Source: Deltaproteobacteria bacterium (GTDB lineage: Bacteria; UBA10199; JADGCS01). Taken from it: a stretch of 64,000 nt of DNA. The DNA lies in assembly GCA_024233595.1 (NCBI GenBank), contig JACKPK010000001.1, forward strand, positions 310,001 through 374,000. Direction: 5' to 3'. Positions 35,105 through 43,807 of the stretch are shown here, piece after piece. The notes beneath the pieces are model-generated. The model was not told where the DNA came from, searched no databases, and was given only the letters and a program-made list of their open reading frames with translations. Within the stretch, counting starts at the first letter, position 1. Each line of letters starts with the position of its first letter. The translations under genes were made by a program, and so were the position numbers.

Positions 35105-36547
35105 CTAGCGTCCACGACCAAAAAGCATCACCTTGATTGTTTTAATCACGATCGCAAAATCCAAGAGCAAAGAATAGTTCTTAATGTAATACAAATCGTA
35201 TTGCAGCTTCTCTTTGGAATCTTCTACCGATGCCCCATAAGGATAAAGAACCTGCGCCCACCCTGTGATACCGGGCTTAACAACATGACGAAAATGATAA
35301 AACGGAATCACCTTTTCGTATTTGTCTACTAAGGCATCCCATTCCGCACGTGGACCAATCATGCTCATGTCGCCTTTTAATACGTTCCACAACTGTGGCA
35401 ATTCATCCAAACGCAATTTACGCAAAACTTTGCCCACGCGGGTGATGCGGTCATCGTTTTTTTGCGTGTAAGGATTCCCTTTTTCGGAACCAACGCGCAT
35501 GGTTCTGAATTTGTATAAATTAAACACCTCTTCATTTTGACCAAAACGACTTTGCACAAAAAAGACAGGCCCTCTGCTTTCGAGTTTAATGCACAAAGCA
35601 ATGAGCAGCATGATTGGCGAAATGAGAATCAAAAGCACAAAGGCAAAAAAGTAATCCATTAACTTTTTTAAGCGCCAGTTAAAAGCCATGTGATTGTAGT
35701 CAAAGTAGTCTTTGGTCAGATCAAACCAGTAATTTTGAAAATAGAAGATCGGTAGTTTTAAAAACGAGCGTTGGTAAAAGTGAATCATGTCGTATAGCTT
35801 GTGCCCATGAAAACGCAAGTTCAAAAGGTTCTTGCGAATTTGATCAGGCACCTTTCTTTTCATGCCCACCACAACCGTCACGTCTGGTTTTTTTGTATGA
35901 CGTTGCAAGTCGTCCCAAGTGCCATTGATTTTTAAGCCGAGTTTTTTGATTTTATCGTCAACTTCTTGTTTGGGATCAAAAAGAATACAGATATTGGCCG
36001 ACTTGATTTCAGAAAGCTCGCGGCCAAGCTCGGTCATAGAGGCCTTGTCCAATAAAAACACAATGCTTTGTCGTTTTGCGGCTCGTCGTAAAACACCAGA
36101 AAAAGCCATGCGAGAAATAATCAGCCAAAAAGAAAGAAAACCATAAAAGATAGCCTGGGCGTGCACGTTCAAAGCAAATTCAAAAACATTTTGAAAAACA
36201 CTACGAGCCACAAGATTAGCAATGACCATAGCTGCCACTGTGATCAAAACTCGACCAGGAGAATACAAACCACTGATGTGATGCGTTGGTTTGTAAAGAT
36301 CAAAGACATACAGCAAAACCAAACCAATGCCTGTCATCAAAGCAAATTGAGCCGAGAGCAAAACGCCCCAAGAAATAGGACCATGCCAAGCCGAAGCCCA
36401 TAAGAAACTCAATCCAAAACCCAAGATATCAAAAGCCAGCAACAATAGCGCTGTTAAAAAACCTGGGAAAGCTGGATTGGAAAAAAAGCGAATGGGATGA
36501 TTTGAATGCAGATTCAATGTCCCCTCCACATCAAAATGAGAACTCAT
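35105..36547 (-). CDS. Polyprenyl-phosphate sugar-1-phosphate transferase, WbaP/WcaJ-like
   Basis: The 480-residue protein has four or five membrane spans in about residues 25-140, a Rossmann-like middle domain, another span (about 275-300) and the C-terminal catalytic domain with ESRGPVFFVQSRFG, YKFRTMRVGSE and RKLRLDELPQLWNVLKGDMS. It starts repeat-unit synthesis by moving hexose-1-phosphate to undecaprenyl phosphate at the inner membrane. The ATG at 36547 with GGGGG upstream is chosen; a TTG six codons earlier is possible. A promoter candidate lies just upstream. Confidence 0.92.
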   Translation of the reverse strand: MSSHFDVEGTLNLHSNHPIRFFSNPAFPGFLTALLLLAFDILGFGLSFLWASAWHGPISWGVLLSAQFALMTGIGLVLLYVFDLYKPTHHISGLYSPGRVLITVAAMVIANLVARSVFQNVFEFALNVHAQAIFYGFLSFWLIISRMAFSGVLRRAAKRQSIVFLLDKASMTELGRELSEIKSANICILFDPKQEVDDKIKKLGLKINGTWDDLQRHTKKPDVTVVVGMKRKVPDQIRKNLLNLRFHGHKLYDMIHFYQRSFLKLPIFYFQNYWFDLTKDYFDYNHMAFNWRLKKLMDYFFAFVLLILISPIMLLIALCIKLESRGPVFFVQSRFGQNEEVFNLYKFRTMRVGSEKGNPYTQKNDDRITRVGKVLRKLRLDELPQLWNVLKGDMSMIGPRAEWDALVDKYEKVIPFYHFRHVVKPGITGWAQVLYPYGASVEDSKEKLQYDLYYIKNYSLLLDFAIVIKTIKVMLFGRGR

Positions 36548-36608
36548 ATGCCCCCTAAAAAACAATGGCTAAGCTTAGCTCTTATAAACCAAACTCTTTA
36601 GCGGCCCT

Positions 36609-36637
36609 TATCTAATGCAATTGGCCTCTGCTGCCAA
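36609..36637 (-). promoter_or_regulatory. Candidate promoter of the WbaP-like gene
   Basis: On the minus strand TTGGCA (36637-36632) is followed after 17 bases by TAGATA (36614-36609). The -35 and spacer are the same as in the tuf promoter; the -10 is weaker. A hairpin TTGGC/GCCAA overlaps the -35 box, and a 12-bp palindrome GCTAAGCTTAGC lies in the leader. Confidence 0.42.
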
Positions 36638-36731
36638 TCCTAATTTACGGTCTTGCGTCTGCAAAACAAAGCAGGTTTTATTAATAATTTCAATTATTTA
36701 AGTTGTTTTTCTGATAAAGACCAAAAAAAAT

Positions 36732-37511
36732 TCAGATCAGGGGCCACCAGCCCCACTTATTGAAGTAGGATATCGCTGATTTAATGTGGATTTTTAGGAG
36801 TCTCCAGTTACGATAGGACCCTTTGGCATGCAGGTGATAGGCCTGTGCTTTTGGAAAATAAACAGTGCGATGATGCTCTCCAATGCGACGACTCAAATCG
36901 GTGTCTTCCAGATACATAAAGTAACGCTCATCAAAAAGCCCGATTTCTTTGAGAACACCCAGCCTCAAAAACATAAAACAACCCGAAAGATAAGGGACAT
37001 CTAAGTTGTTTTCAAAATCGGCGTTTTTCATTTCAAACCATTCCATGCGTTTGCGAAACAAGGGCTTTAAAAATCCCGGAAGGAATCGTCTGAAAATAAG
37101 ATCAAAAGGCCGTGGCAACTGTTTGCACAATGCCTGCATGGTGCCATCGGGATTTAAAATCTTAGGCATGCAAAGCCCCACATCTGGATGCGAATCCATG
37201 AATGCTGCCAGGCTTTGCAAGATGTCATCGTCAAAATAAATATCGGGGTTCACAACAGCATGGTAAACAAAGCCCTTCTCCATGGCCGCTTTCATCGCAA
37301 CATTGTGGCCTTTGCCAAAACCCAAATTGTCCCCGGTGTGAATGTAGATCAATTGTTCGGCAGGAAAATCATCACACAAAACGCGTAACTGATCTGAAGG
37401 CGAGTTATCGACAAGATACAAAACAACTTGTTTGTTTTGTAAAACGCTCGCAATCGCTTTGGAAAGCATATCGGGGTTAGTATTGTAGGCAACAATAGAA
37501 GCAGAAATCAT
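36732..37511 (-). CDS. Glycosyltransferase, GT2 family (rhamnosyltransferase-like)
   Basis: The 259-residue GT-A enzyme has ASIVAYNTNPDML, the NLGFGKGHN phrase, VVNPDIYFDDDIL (DXD region) and YLEDTDLSRRI. These features fit the WbbL-type inverting rhamnosyltransferases, and dTDP-rhamnose is made by nearby genes, but the donor is an inference. It lies between a GT4 gene (49-base gap) and the WbaP-like gene in the same direction. Confidence 0.9.
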   Translation of the reverse strand: MISASIVAYNTNPDMLSKAIASVLQNKQVVLYLVDNSPSDQLRVLCDDFPAEQLIYIHTGDNLGFGKGHNVAMKAAMEKGFVYHAVVNPDIYFDDDILQSLAAFMDSHPDVGLCMPKILNPDGTMQALCKQLPRPFDLIFRRFLPGFLKPLFRKRMEWFEMKNADFENNLDVPYLSGCFMFLRLGVLKEIGLFDERYFMYLEDTDLSRRIGEHHRTVYFPKAQAYHLHAKGSYRNWRLLKIHIKSAISYFNKWGWWPLI

Positions 37512-37560
37512 ACAAACTAGACTATTTTAATATATTAAATAAAAACACACGGTACATTTT

Positions 37561-38652
37561 TTAATTTTTTTCACATCTTAGAATTTTATCTATTTCACTT
37601 ATATTTCGTCTCATTTTATATTTTTGTGGTATTAGACTAACTTCCGATCTTCTGAAACCAAATTCAATTGCTTCTAATAAAGCACCAACCAAATCTTCAT
37701 CTCTTTCAAAAAGTAACCCACGAATAGAATCGGATATGATTTCAGAATTTGCATCCACATTGCGCATAATACAAGGCAATCCAAAAAAGAGTGCTTCTAA
37801 AGCAGCTCGAGGAACCCCCTCAGATTCAGAAGGTAATACAAATATATCAGCATTTTGTAGTGTTTTATATGGGTCCGTTAAATGTCCTTTTAATTCCACA
37901 CAGCCCTGAATGCCTTCTTTTTCTATGGTTTGAGATAAATGATGCTTTAAAGGCCCATCTCCAATAAACGTAAGCCTCATCTCCATCTCTGGTAACTTTT
38001 TCTTTAATAAAACAAAGCTCGTTAAAAGTAATTCAGGTCGCTTTCGTTTACAAAGCGATCCCATAAAAACAAAATGAAAAGTCTCACCAATAGTATTGGG
38101 AACAGGCATGCGCTTAATTTCAAGTGCAAGCTCATCAATAAAATTAAACAATAAGCTTATATTTGAAAATTTATACTCTTTCTCTAAGAAATTTTTCATA
38201 AATTCAGAAATTGCAAACACCTTGTCAAAATTCATTAACAGCATATAATGAATTTTAGCTAAGATTAGTCCAAATAATTTACCATAGGTAAATTGGTAAT
38301 TTATTAAATTGTTAGCACGAACGCTTGACCACCGCTTACTCACTCCTACTAATACAGCATTCATTAAATCTGCAGAAAAACAAAAAGAAAAAACTATCAG
38401 CGGCTTCGTTTCAGCTTGTAATTTTCTAAGCAAAAATTTTCGTTTTTCATAAAAACTACCCATAGATTTTAAATCAACCAAATCAATATTTGAATTGATC
38501 TGGATTTTATTTTTATTTTTTCCTTTTAAAGTAATTACTGAAACTAAATATCTATCAGAAAAATAATGAGTAAGTGCATTTGCCAAAGCTACCGCACCTT
38601 TTATTGGGCCTGTATCATCAAGAGCTGGAATCAAAAGAATAATTTTCTGCAT
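37561..38652 (-). CDS. Glycosyltransferase, GT4 family
   Basis: The 363-residue GT-B protein opens with IILLIPALDDTGPIKGAV and has the donor-domain motifs FVFMGSLCKRKRPELLL and LPSESEGVPRAALEALFFG, the E-x7-E type stretch of retaining GT4 enzymes. Donor and acceptor are unknown. The gene is very AT-rich (13 G/C in 38161-38220) compared with the following GT2 and the rfb genes, suggesting separate acquisition. It is divergent from the DUF2061-CysC gene. Confidence 0.87.
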   Translation of the reverse strand: MQKIILLIPALDDTGPIKGAVALANALTHYFSDRYLVSVITLKGKNKNKIQINSNIDLVDLKSMGSFYEKRKFLLRKLQAETKPLIVFSFCFSADLMNAVLVGVSKRWSSVRANNLINYQFTYGKLFGLILAKIHYMLLMNFDKVFAISEFMKNFLEKEYKFSNISLLFNFIDELALEIKRMPVPNTIGETFHFVFMGSLCKRKRPELLLTSFVLLKKKLPEMEMRLTFIGDGPLKHHLSQTIEKEGIQGCVELKGHLTDPYKTLQNADIFVLPSESEGVPRAALEALFFGLPCIMRNVDANSEIISDSIRGLLFERDEDLVGALLEAIEFGFRRSEVSLIPQKYKMRRNISEIDKILRCEKN

Positions 38653-38756
38653 TTTTCCCCTACTTTAGCACCAGATATCCAATCTAAAAAGTAAATACAA
38701 CTTGATTAACCCAAAACAATCCAATAGCTGATAATACTTTAACTTCAGGACCCCTT

Positions 38757-39653
38757 ATGATTGATTTATTCGTGAATTTAAAAAACGACCCATCGCATCG
38801 GCGCCACCTTGCCAAAACATTCACATGGCGTATTATCGGCAGCATGGATACAGCCTTATTGGGTTGGTTCATTTCAGGAAGCCCTGTCATTGGAGCAAAA
38901 ATCAGTGGTTTTGAATTCATCACTAAAATGATTTTGTACTACTTTCACGAACGCACATGGTACAAAATTCCATTTGGTATCAAATATCGCTCTAAAAACA
39001 AATACGCAACAGCCCCAACAATCGAAAACATCAAAAAACAGGATTTTTCGATCTCATCAAAAGATCGGAGCCTTTTAATGGGACATAAGTCCGTTGTGAT
39101 TTGGTTCACCGGCTTGTCCGGCTCAGGCAAATCAACCTTAGCAAATAAAGTGGCCATGGAGCTGCACCAAATGGAAGTGCACACTACCATTTTAGATGGC
39201 GACAACACCCGCCTTGGTCTGAATAAAGATTTGGATTTCTCTCAGGAGGGCCGGCAAGAAAACATCCGTCGTATTGCCGAAGCTGCTAAACTCATGGCTG
39301 ACTCAGGATTGGTTGTTTTGGCTAGTTTTATTTCACCATTTGCCAAAGACAGAGAAAATGCCAAAGAGATCATTGGAAAAAACCGTTTTATTGAAGTCTT
39401 TGTCGACACCCCCTTGGAAGTTTGCATGTCTCGCGATGTGAAATCGCTTTATTCAAAGGCAAAAGCGGGAAAAATCAAAAATTTCACTGGGGTGGATTCA
39501 CCTTATGAGGCGCCTGAGAACCCTGACATTGAGGTTGTGACCCAAGACCTATCGATTGAAGACTCGGCAAACATGATCATCGATTTTATTCTCGATGAAA
39601 AACAACTCAAACAAGATACCGAACAAAAAGACAAACTTCTTAAACGAGCTTAA
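38757..39653 (+). CDS. DUF2061 - adenylylsulfate kinase fusion
   Basis: The 298-residue protein joins a small membrane domain DUF2061 (about 14-76; RHLAKTFTWRIIGSMDT) to a CysC domain (about 105-280) with Walker A GLSGSGKST, DGDNTRLGLNKDL and FISPFAKDRE. CysC phosphorylates adenylylsulfate to PAPS, the sulfate donor. The membrane domain would place PAPS synthesis near the inner-membrane glycan machinery. It is one of only two plus-strand genes inside the locus and converges on the sulfotransferase gene with 23 bases between. Confidence 0.9.
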   Translation: MIDLFVNLKNDPSHRRHLAKTFTWRIIGSMDTALLGWFISGSPVIGAKISGFEFITKMILYYFHERTWYKIPFGIKYRSKNKYATAPTIENIKKQDFSISSKDRSLLMGHKSVVIWFTGLSGSGKSTLANKVAMELHQMEVHTTILDGDNTRLGLNKDLDFSQEGRQENIRRIAEAAKLMADSGLVVLASFISPFAKDRENAKEIIGKNRFIEVFVDTPLEVCMSRDVKSLYSKAKAGKIKNFTGVDSPYEAPENPDIEVVTQDLSIEDSANMIIDFILDEKQLKQDTEQKDKLLKRA

Positions 39654-39676
39654 TAATAAGTCTGACGCGCTCGAAT

Positions 39677-40555
39677 TCAACTAGCCTTTTTCTGCTTGCC
39701 TTCGATACTTTGAGAAAGCTTTTGTTCCCAGCCTTTAATATAGGATTTGTTCGAAATAAAATCTGCATTTTTTAACTTTGACAAGTCTTCTAAGAAAGCA
39801 CCACGGTAAGACTCAAACACAGACATTGGGATTTCATCTTTTGTCGCTTTTTGCGCAATCAGTGATTTAAATTTATCGGGCAGACCCGTTTTTTTGATCC
39901 ACAAAACAGTACGATACATTTGTTTTTCAATTAAAAAATCGTGTACACCCTGTCTGATTTTATCAAGCTTACGAAACTTAGGAATAAAGCCTTTGCCGAA
40001 CTGACGGTTTAAATTTTTGGGAAGGTAATTGTCATCAACTTTTAGAAACCGACAAACTTGCTTTAAAAAGTCCGCCGGATCATTTTGAATCTCATCGTAA
40101 AAGCCTACAAAGATATTTTCTGCAGGAAAAATGTCATACACAGATTTAAGAGCTTCGTAATAAAAACTGCGATTAAAAATGGCAGGACTTTCTTCGGAAA
40201 TACTTTGAAAGTTTTTAAAATCACGCGTACGCCTGACCATTTTGTAATGAGAAATACTTCTAGCAATAGGCTCTCTTAAAAGTACTATGATGCGAACATC
40301 AGGATAATCGTTTTTGAGACGATCAAGTGCCTTTTTACTGAACATATAATAGTTTGTGAACTCACCTTTTAACCCCGGCTGATCTTTCCAAATGGAAGCA
40401 TACCACTGCGGACCACGACCGTAGTGCACCGAAAAGTAGCAAGGCTCTTTGTTGAGTGACACATTGATTTCTGGATGCCCCCTTAAAACGGAACTCAACC
40501 ATGTTGTACCGCATTTTGTCGCGCCCACACATACGAACTTAAGATCTGGATTCAT
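39677..40555 (-). CDS. PAPS-dependent sulfotransferase
   Basis: The 292-residue protein has the 5'-phosphosulfate loop GATKCGTTWLSSVL near residues 12-25 and the 3'-phosphate motif VLLREPIARSISHY near 96-110, the two PAPS-binding motifs of the heparan-sulfate-type Sulfotransfer_1 family. No signal peptide is present, so it would sulfate a cytoplasmic, lipid-linked or nucleotide-linked sugar. The adjacent CysC fusion and the second CysC at 50869 supply PAPS. Carbohydrate as acceptor is inferred from context. Confidence 0.9.
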   Translation of the reverse strand: MNPDLKFVCVGATKCGTTWLSSVLRGHPEINVSLNKEPCYFSVHYGRGPQWYASIWKDQPGLKGEFTNYYMFSKKALDRLKNDYPDVRIIVLLREPIARSISHYKMVRRTRDFKNFQSISEESPAIFNRSFYYEALKSVYDIFPAENIFVGFYDEIQNDPADFLKQVCRFLKVDDNYLPKNLNRQFGKGFIPKFRKLDKIRQGVHDFLIEKQMYRTVLWIKKTGLPDKFKSLIAQKATKDEIPMSVFESYRGAFLEDLSKLKNADFISNKSYIKGWEQKLSQSIEGKQKKAS

Positions 40556-40615
40556 TGTAATTCCTTCTAAAATAAACTTAACTTAAGATGCCTGTTGCCA
40601 AATACAACTAAAGTA

Positions 40616-40635
40616 GCTAGATGGCCTTATCTAGC
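40616..40635. promoter_or_regulatory. Hairpin in the sulfotransferase-wzz divergent region
   Basis: GCTAGAT (40616-40622) and ATCTAGC (40629-40635) form a perfect 7-bp inverted repeat around GGCCTT, near the middle of the 147-base divergent region. There is no T-run on either side, so a protein-binding site fits better than a terminator. It could coordinate the two divergent genes. Confidence 0.35.
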
Positions 40636-40702
40636 CATAAAATTTGAAAAATACACGGTTTTACTGGCGATAAATTTTCTATTTTTATAGTTTTTAGGTT
40701 CT

Positions 40703-41794
40703 ATGCAAGAAGAATTTAGCTTACAAGAATATTTAAATACCCTTCGCCACAACTGGAAAGTCTTTGTGGCCATTATCCTCATCTTTGCCACTGCGGGCAG
40801 TTTGTATAGCGCTCTTTCACCACGCATTTACCGTACGGAAGCCATGATCTTTCCTGACGAAGGTGGCAGCAGCTTCGGAGGAGGCTTCTCGGCAGCAGCC
40901 CAAATGTTTGGCTTGCCTCTTGGAGGCGGCACCTCGCAATCAAAAAAAATTCAGCTCTTTTTAAAAAGCTTTTCATTTGCAAAGGCTGTTGTGTCAAACC
41001 ACAATCTCAGCCCTCTTTATTTAAAAGGAGAAGCAACAGAGCAAGATACAAAAACGCAACTGAGCGAGCAAGAGCTTGATTCAGCCGCGGCCTTATTAAA
41101 AGGCATGATCAAAACATACCCAGACAGTGCCAATGGTTCTTTGCAAATCATTGTTGATGGCCCCAGTGCCGAAATCGCATTTCGTGTGAACCAAACTATC
41201 TTGACCGAGCTCAAACACCACATCAACCGCGAAGAAAGTACCGAAGCACGTCAAAATCGCATCTTCATTGGCAAGCAACTATTGGCCAACGAGCGCGAAC
41301 TTTTGGAAACAGGAAAACAACTTTCTAGCTTTGGCAATAACCGCGGTTTATCGGCAGTATCCTCGACCATCGACCTGCAATTGAGCATCCCGGGGCAAAC
41401 ACCGGCAAGCCTAGAAGATATTCAGCCACAACTGAACGATCTCATGAAAGAAAAGCAAAAAATCGATTCAAAGCTCAAAACAATGGAAACCGTGCAGAAC
41501 GTTCCACAACAAGCCTACCTAGAATACTTGGGTTTAAAAAAGCAGATCCTTGTGACCATCAACACCATGCTCTCGCAACAATTCGAATTTGCTAAAATCG
41601 AAGAGCAGCGCAAGGGCTCTGTTTTTCAAATCATCGACCATGTCCGTAAACCAAGTGGCCCTTTTGTCTTAAAACAAAAGCTCATTTTTTATGCGATTGT
41701 GGCCTTAGGCATTCTGCTCGCCCTTGCTTACATTCTCGTATTGGATTTTAATAAAAAGAAAAAAACAAACCACCGCGTCGAATTAGCGGCTTAA
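40703..41794 (+). CDS. Wzz-like polysaccharide chain-length determinant
   Basis: The 363-residue protein has a Wzz N-terminal region (FSLQEYLNTLRHNWKVF), one membrane span at about 17-36, a periplasmic part with long helices (about 165-290) and a second span at about 327-350, followed by a short basic tail. It sets polymer length together with Wzy. No tyrosine-kinase domain follows, so it is not a Wzc. Its stop codon overlaps the stop of the convergent KdsC-like gene in TTAA. Confidence 0.88.
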   Translation: MQEEFSLQEYLNTLRHNWKVFVAIILIFATAGSLYSALSPRIYRTEAMIFPDEGGSSFGGGFSAAAQMFGLPLGGGTSQSKKIQLFLKSFSFAKAVVSNHNLSPLYLKGEATEQDTKTQLSEQELDSAAALLKGMIKTYPDSANGSLQIIVDGPSAEIAFRVNQTILTELKHHINREESTEARQNRIFIGKQLLANERELLETGKQLSSFGNNRGLSAVSSTIDLQLSIPGQTPASLEDIQPQLNDLMKEKQKIDSKLKTMETVQNVPQQAYLEYLGLKKQILVTINTMLSQQFEFAKIEEQRKGSVFQIIDHVRKPSGPFVLKQKLIFYAIVALGILLALAYILVLDFNKKKKTNHRVELAA

Positions 41795-42354
41795 AGCAGG
41801 CTTTCGATTTTTATCTGATTCGCTTCAATCCAGTTTTCGATAAAAGCTCTGACAAATCCCTCTCCGCCTTTTTGTGGCAAAACAACATTTGCCGCTTCTT
41901 GCACAAGAGGATGCGCATCAGATGGCGCGACCGAAAAGCATGCGCTTTGCATGACCTTAAGATCATTTAGATCGTTGCCCAAGTAAATCAGACCAGAAAA
42001 ACCTGTTTCTTTTGCCTTTTGGTTTTGATCAAAATGCTCTTCTAAAAATTCTTTTTTGTTCTGAATGTTTTGATAACAAGTGATGCCCTTTTTGCCCATA
42101 CGCGCCGACACAATCGGGTTCACTTGGCTCGATAACACGAAGTACTCGGTTTTAAACTGCCCTTGAGCTTCTAAGGTGCGGATCAAATCAAAACCCAGGC
42201 CATCTGCTCGTGTGCAACGCACCCACTCTTGCCCTTCTTGATTCACCCAAACCATGTTATTGGTGAACACGCCGTCAAAATCCATAGCCAAGGTGTGAAT
42301 CTTAGCAAAGCTTGGCCAGTTTGTATTTTGTTTTAGGGCCTTTTTATCGTCCAT
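41791..42354 (-). CDS. HAD phosphatase, KdsC-like
   Basis: The 187-residue protein has the HAD motif MDFDGVFTNN (Asp nucleophile), motif II in VLSSQ, and YLGNDLNDLKVM as motif IV; it has no cap domain. KdsC-type members remove phosphate from Kdo-8-P or from nine-carbon 9-phosphates. Because NeuB2 may make a phosphorylated acid, dephosphorylation of a nonulosonate is a possible role. The start at 42354 has GAGGATTC upstream and overlaps the end of manC by 11 bases. Confidence 0.85.
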   Translation of the reverse strand: MDDKKALKQNTNWPSFAKIHTLAMDFDGVFTNNMVWVNQEGQEWVRCTRADGLGFDLIRTLEAQGQFKTEYFVLSSQVNPIVSARMGKKGITCYQNIQNKKEFLEEHFDQNQKAKETGFSGLIYLGNDLNDLKVMQSACFSVAPSDAHPLVQEAANVVLPQKGGEGFVRAFIENWIEANQIKIESLL

Positions 42355-43759
42355 AAGAATCCTCAAAACGAGTGATGTCATCTTCTCCAAGATAGGCACC
42401 AATTTGCACCTCAATGATCTCTAACATTTCAGAACCAATGTTTTCTAAGCGGTGAATCGATTGGGGATGCACGTAAAATGAATCGTTCTGCTCTAAAACT
42501 CGCACCACGTCATCGGCTTGTGCCTGGGCTTTGCCTTTAACAACCACCCAATGCTCAGATCGCTGTTCATGCTTTTGCAAAGACAATTTGTGCCCCGGCT
42601 TCACCAAAATCCGCTTCACCTTAAAACAACTTTCTTCTTCTAAAACTTCAAAGCGACCCCAAGGACGATTTAACATGGGGTGAAAGGTCAATTCATGCTG
42701 GTGATCTGTTTTTAAATGATCCAGCAAATCCTTCAGCTGCTCCGCGTGCTCTAATGTTGTCACCAACACAACATCTTGCGTGCGAATGACAGCCAGATCG
42801 TTCACACCATAACACACAGTGAGATGCTGGTCTCCCCACACAAGATTATTCTGACTTTTAAAAGTCACAACATGACCTTGTTTTAAGTTGTTGTCGGGAT
42901 CGCTAGGCAAAGCCTCTTTGACCGCTTTCCAATTGCCTAAATCATTCCAAGAAAACTGCCCCGGCACAACTCGTAAACCGGATGCTTTTTCTAATAAGGC
43001 ATAATCAATTGATTGGCTTTCGAACTCTGCGTAAATTTCCTTGGGCGCAAGGTTGGTTTTACAACTCAGTAGCTTGCTAACAACTTGCTTTGTTTGTGGG
43101 GCGTGTTGCTTCAACAAAGAATCAAAAGCCTGTGTTTGAAAAATAAACATGCCCGCATTCCAATAAAAACAAGCTTGCTCTAAATACGAGGCCGCCGTTT
43201 TTTTATCTGGTTTTTCGTGAAAAGCTGTCACCGGCAAAAATGCTGTTTGCGCCGTTTTATCGCATTCTATATAACCAAATGCCGTTGAAGGGTAAGTTGG
43301 CTCTATTCCTAATAAAGTCACATGGCCTTGAGTTGCGGACTCCAAGGCCTGCTCCCAATCTTTCAGAAAGACGTCTTCATTTTGAACCAGGTGATCAGAA
43401 GGAAACACAGACACAATCGCATTGGGATTGCGAGCCTGGATTTCGGCTGTCATCCACGCGATTGCAGGCAAGGTGTTTTTGGCCATTGGTTCTGAATAAA
43501 CATTTTGTGATAGTTCGAGATTAATCTCGGTGGCCTGTCCCATGACTTCAAAACGCAAGTCCGCATTGGTCACAATCAGTAGATTTTTAGGAGAAACACG
43601 CGTGAGAAGACGCTTAAGCGTGTTTTGAAAAAGCGTGTTCTGCCCTTCAAACGACAACAACTGCTTGGGCATGCTTTTTCTGGAGTAAGGCCACAATCGT
43701 GTTCCTTCCCCTCCAGCCAAAACAACAGCAAAGATATCAGATGGCAACCAAGACGACAT
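42344..43759 (-). CDS. manC: Mannose-1-phosphate guanylyltransferase / mannose-6-phosphate isomerase
   Basis: The 471-residue type II protein has an N-terminal guanylyltransferase domain (VVLAGGEGTRLWPYSRKSMP, FPSDHL, FHEKPDKKTA) and a C-terminal cupin isomerase domain (about 360-470; RSEHWVVVKGKAQ, SIHRLEN). It makes GDP-mannose. GDP-mannose could feed mannosylation here; no gmd or fcl genes for fucose are in the window. The length matches the ManC/AlgA family. Confidence 0.93.
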   Translation of the reverse strand: MSSWLPSDIFAVVLAGGEGTRLWPYSRKSMPKQLLSFEGQNTLFQNTLKRLLTRVSPKNLLIVTNADLRFEVMGQATEINLELSQNVYSEPMAKNTLPAIAWMTAEIQARNPNAIVSVFPSDHLVQNEDVFLKDWEQALESATQGHVTLLGIEPTYPSTAFGYIECDKTAQTAFLPVTAFHEKPDKKTAASYLEQACFYWNAGMFIFQTQAFDSLLKQHAPQTKQVVSKLLSCKTNLAPKEIYAEFESQSIDYALLEKASGLRVVPGQFSWNDLGNWKAVKEALPSDPDNNLKQGHVVTFKSQNNLVWGDQHLTVCYGVNDLAVIRTQDVVLVTTLEHAEQLKDLLDHLKTDHQHELTFHPMLNRPWGRFEVLEEESCFKVKRILVKPGHKLSLQKHEQRSEHWVVVKGKAQAQADDVVRVLEQNDSFYVHPQSIHRLENIGSEMLEIIEVQIGAYLGEDDITRFEDSYGR

Positions 43760-43807
43760 GCCTTAGTTTAGCAAAGGATGGCCAAGCCTCAAAGAACAAA
43801 GAATTTT

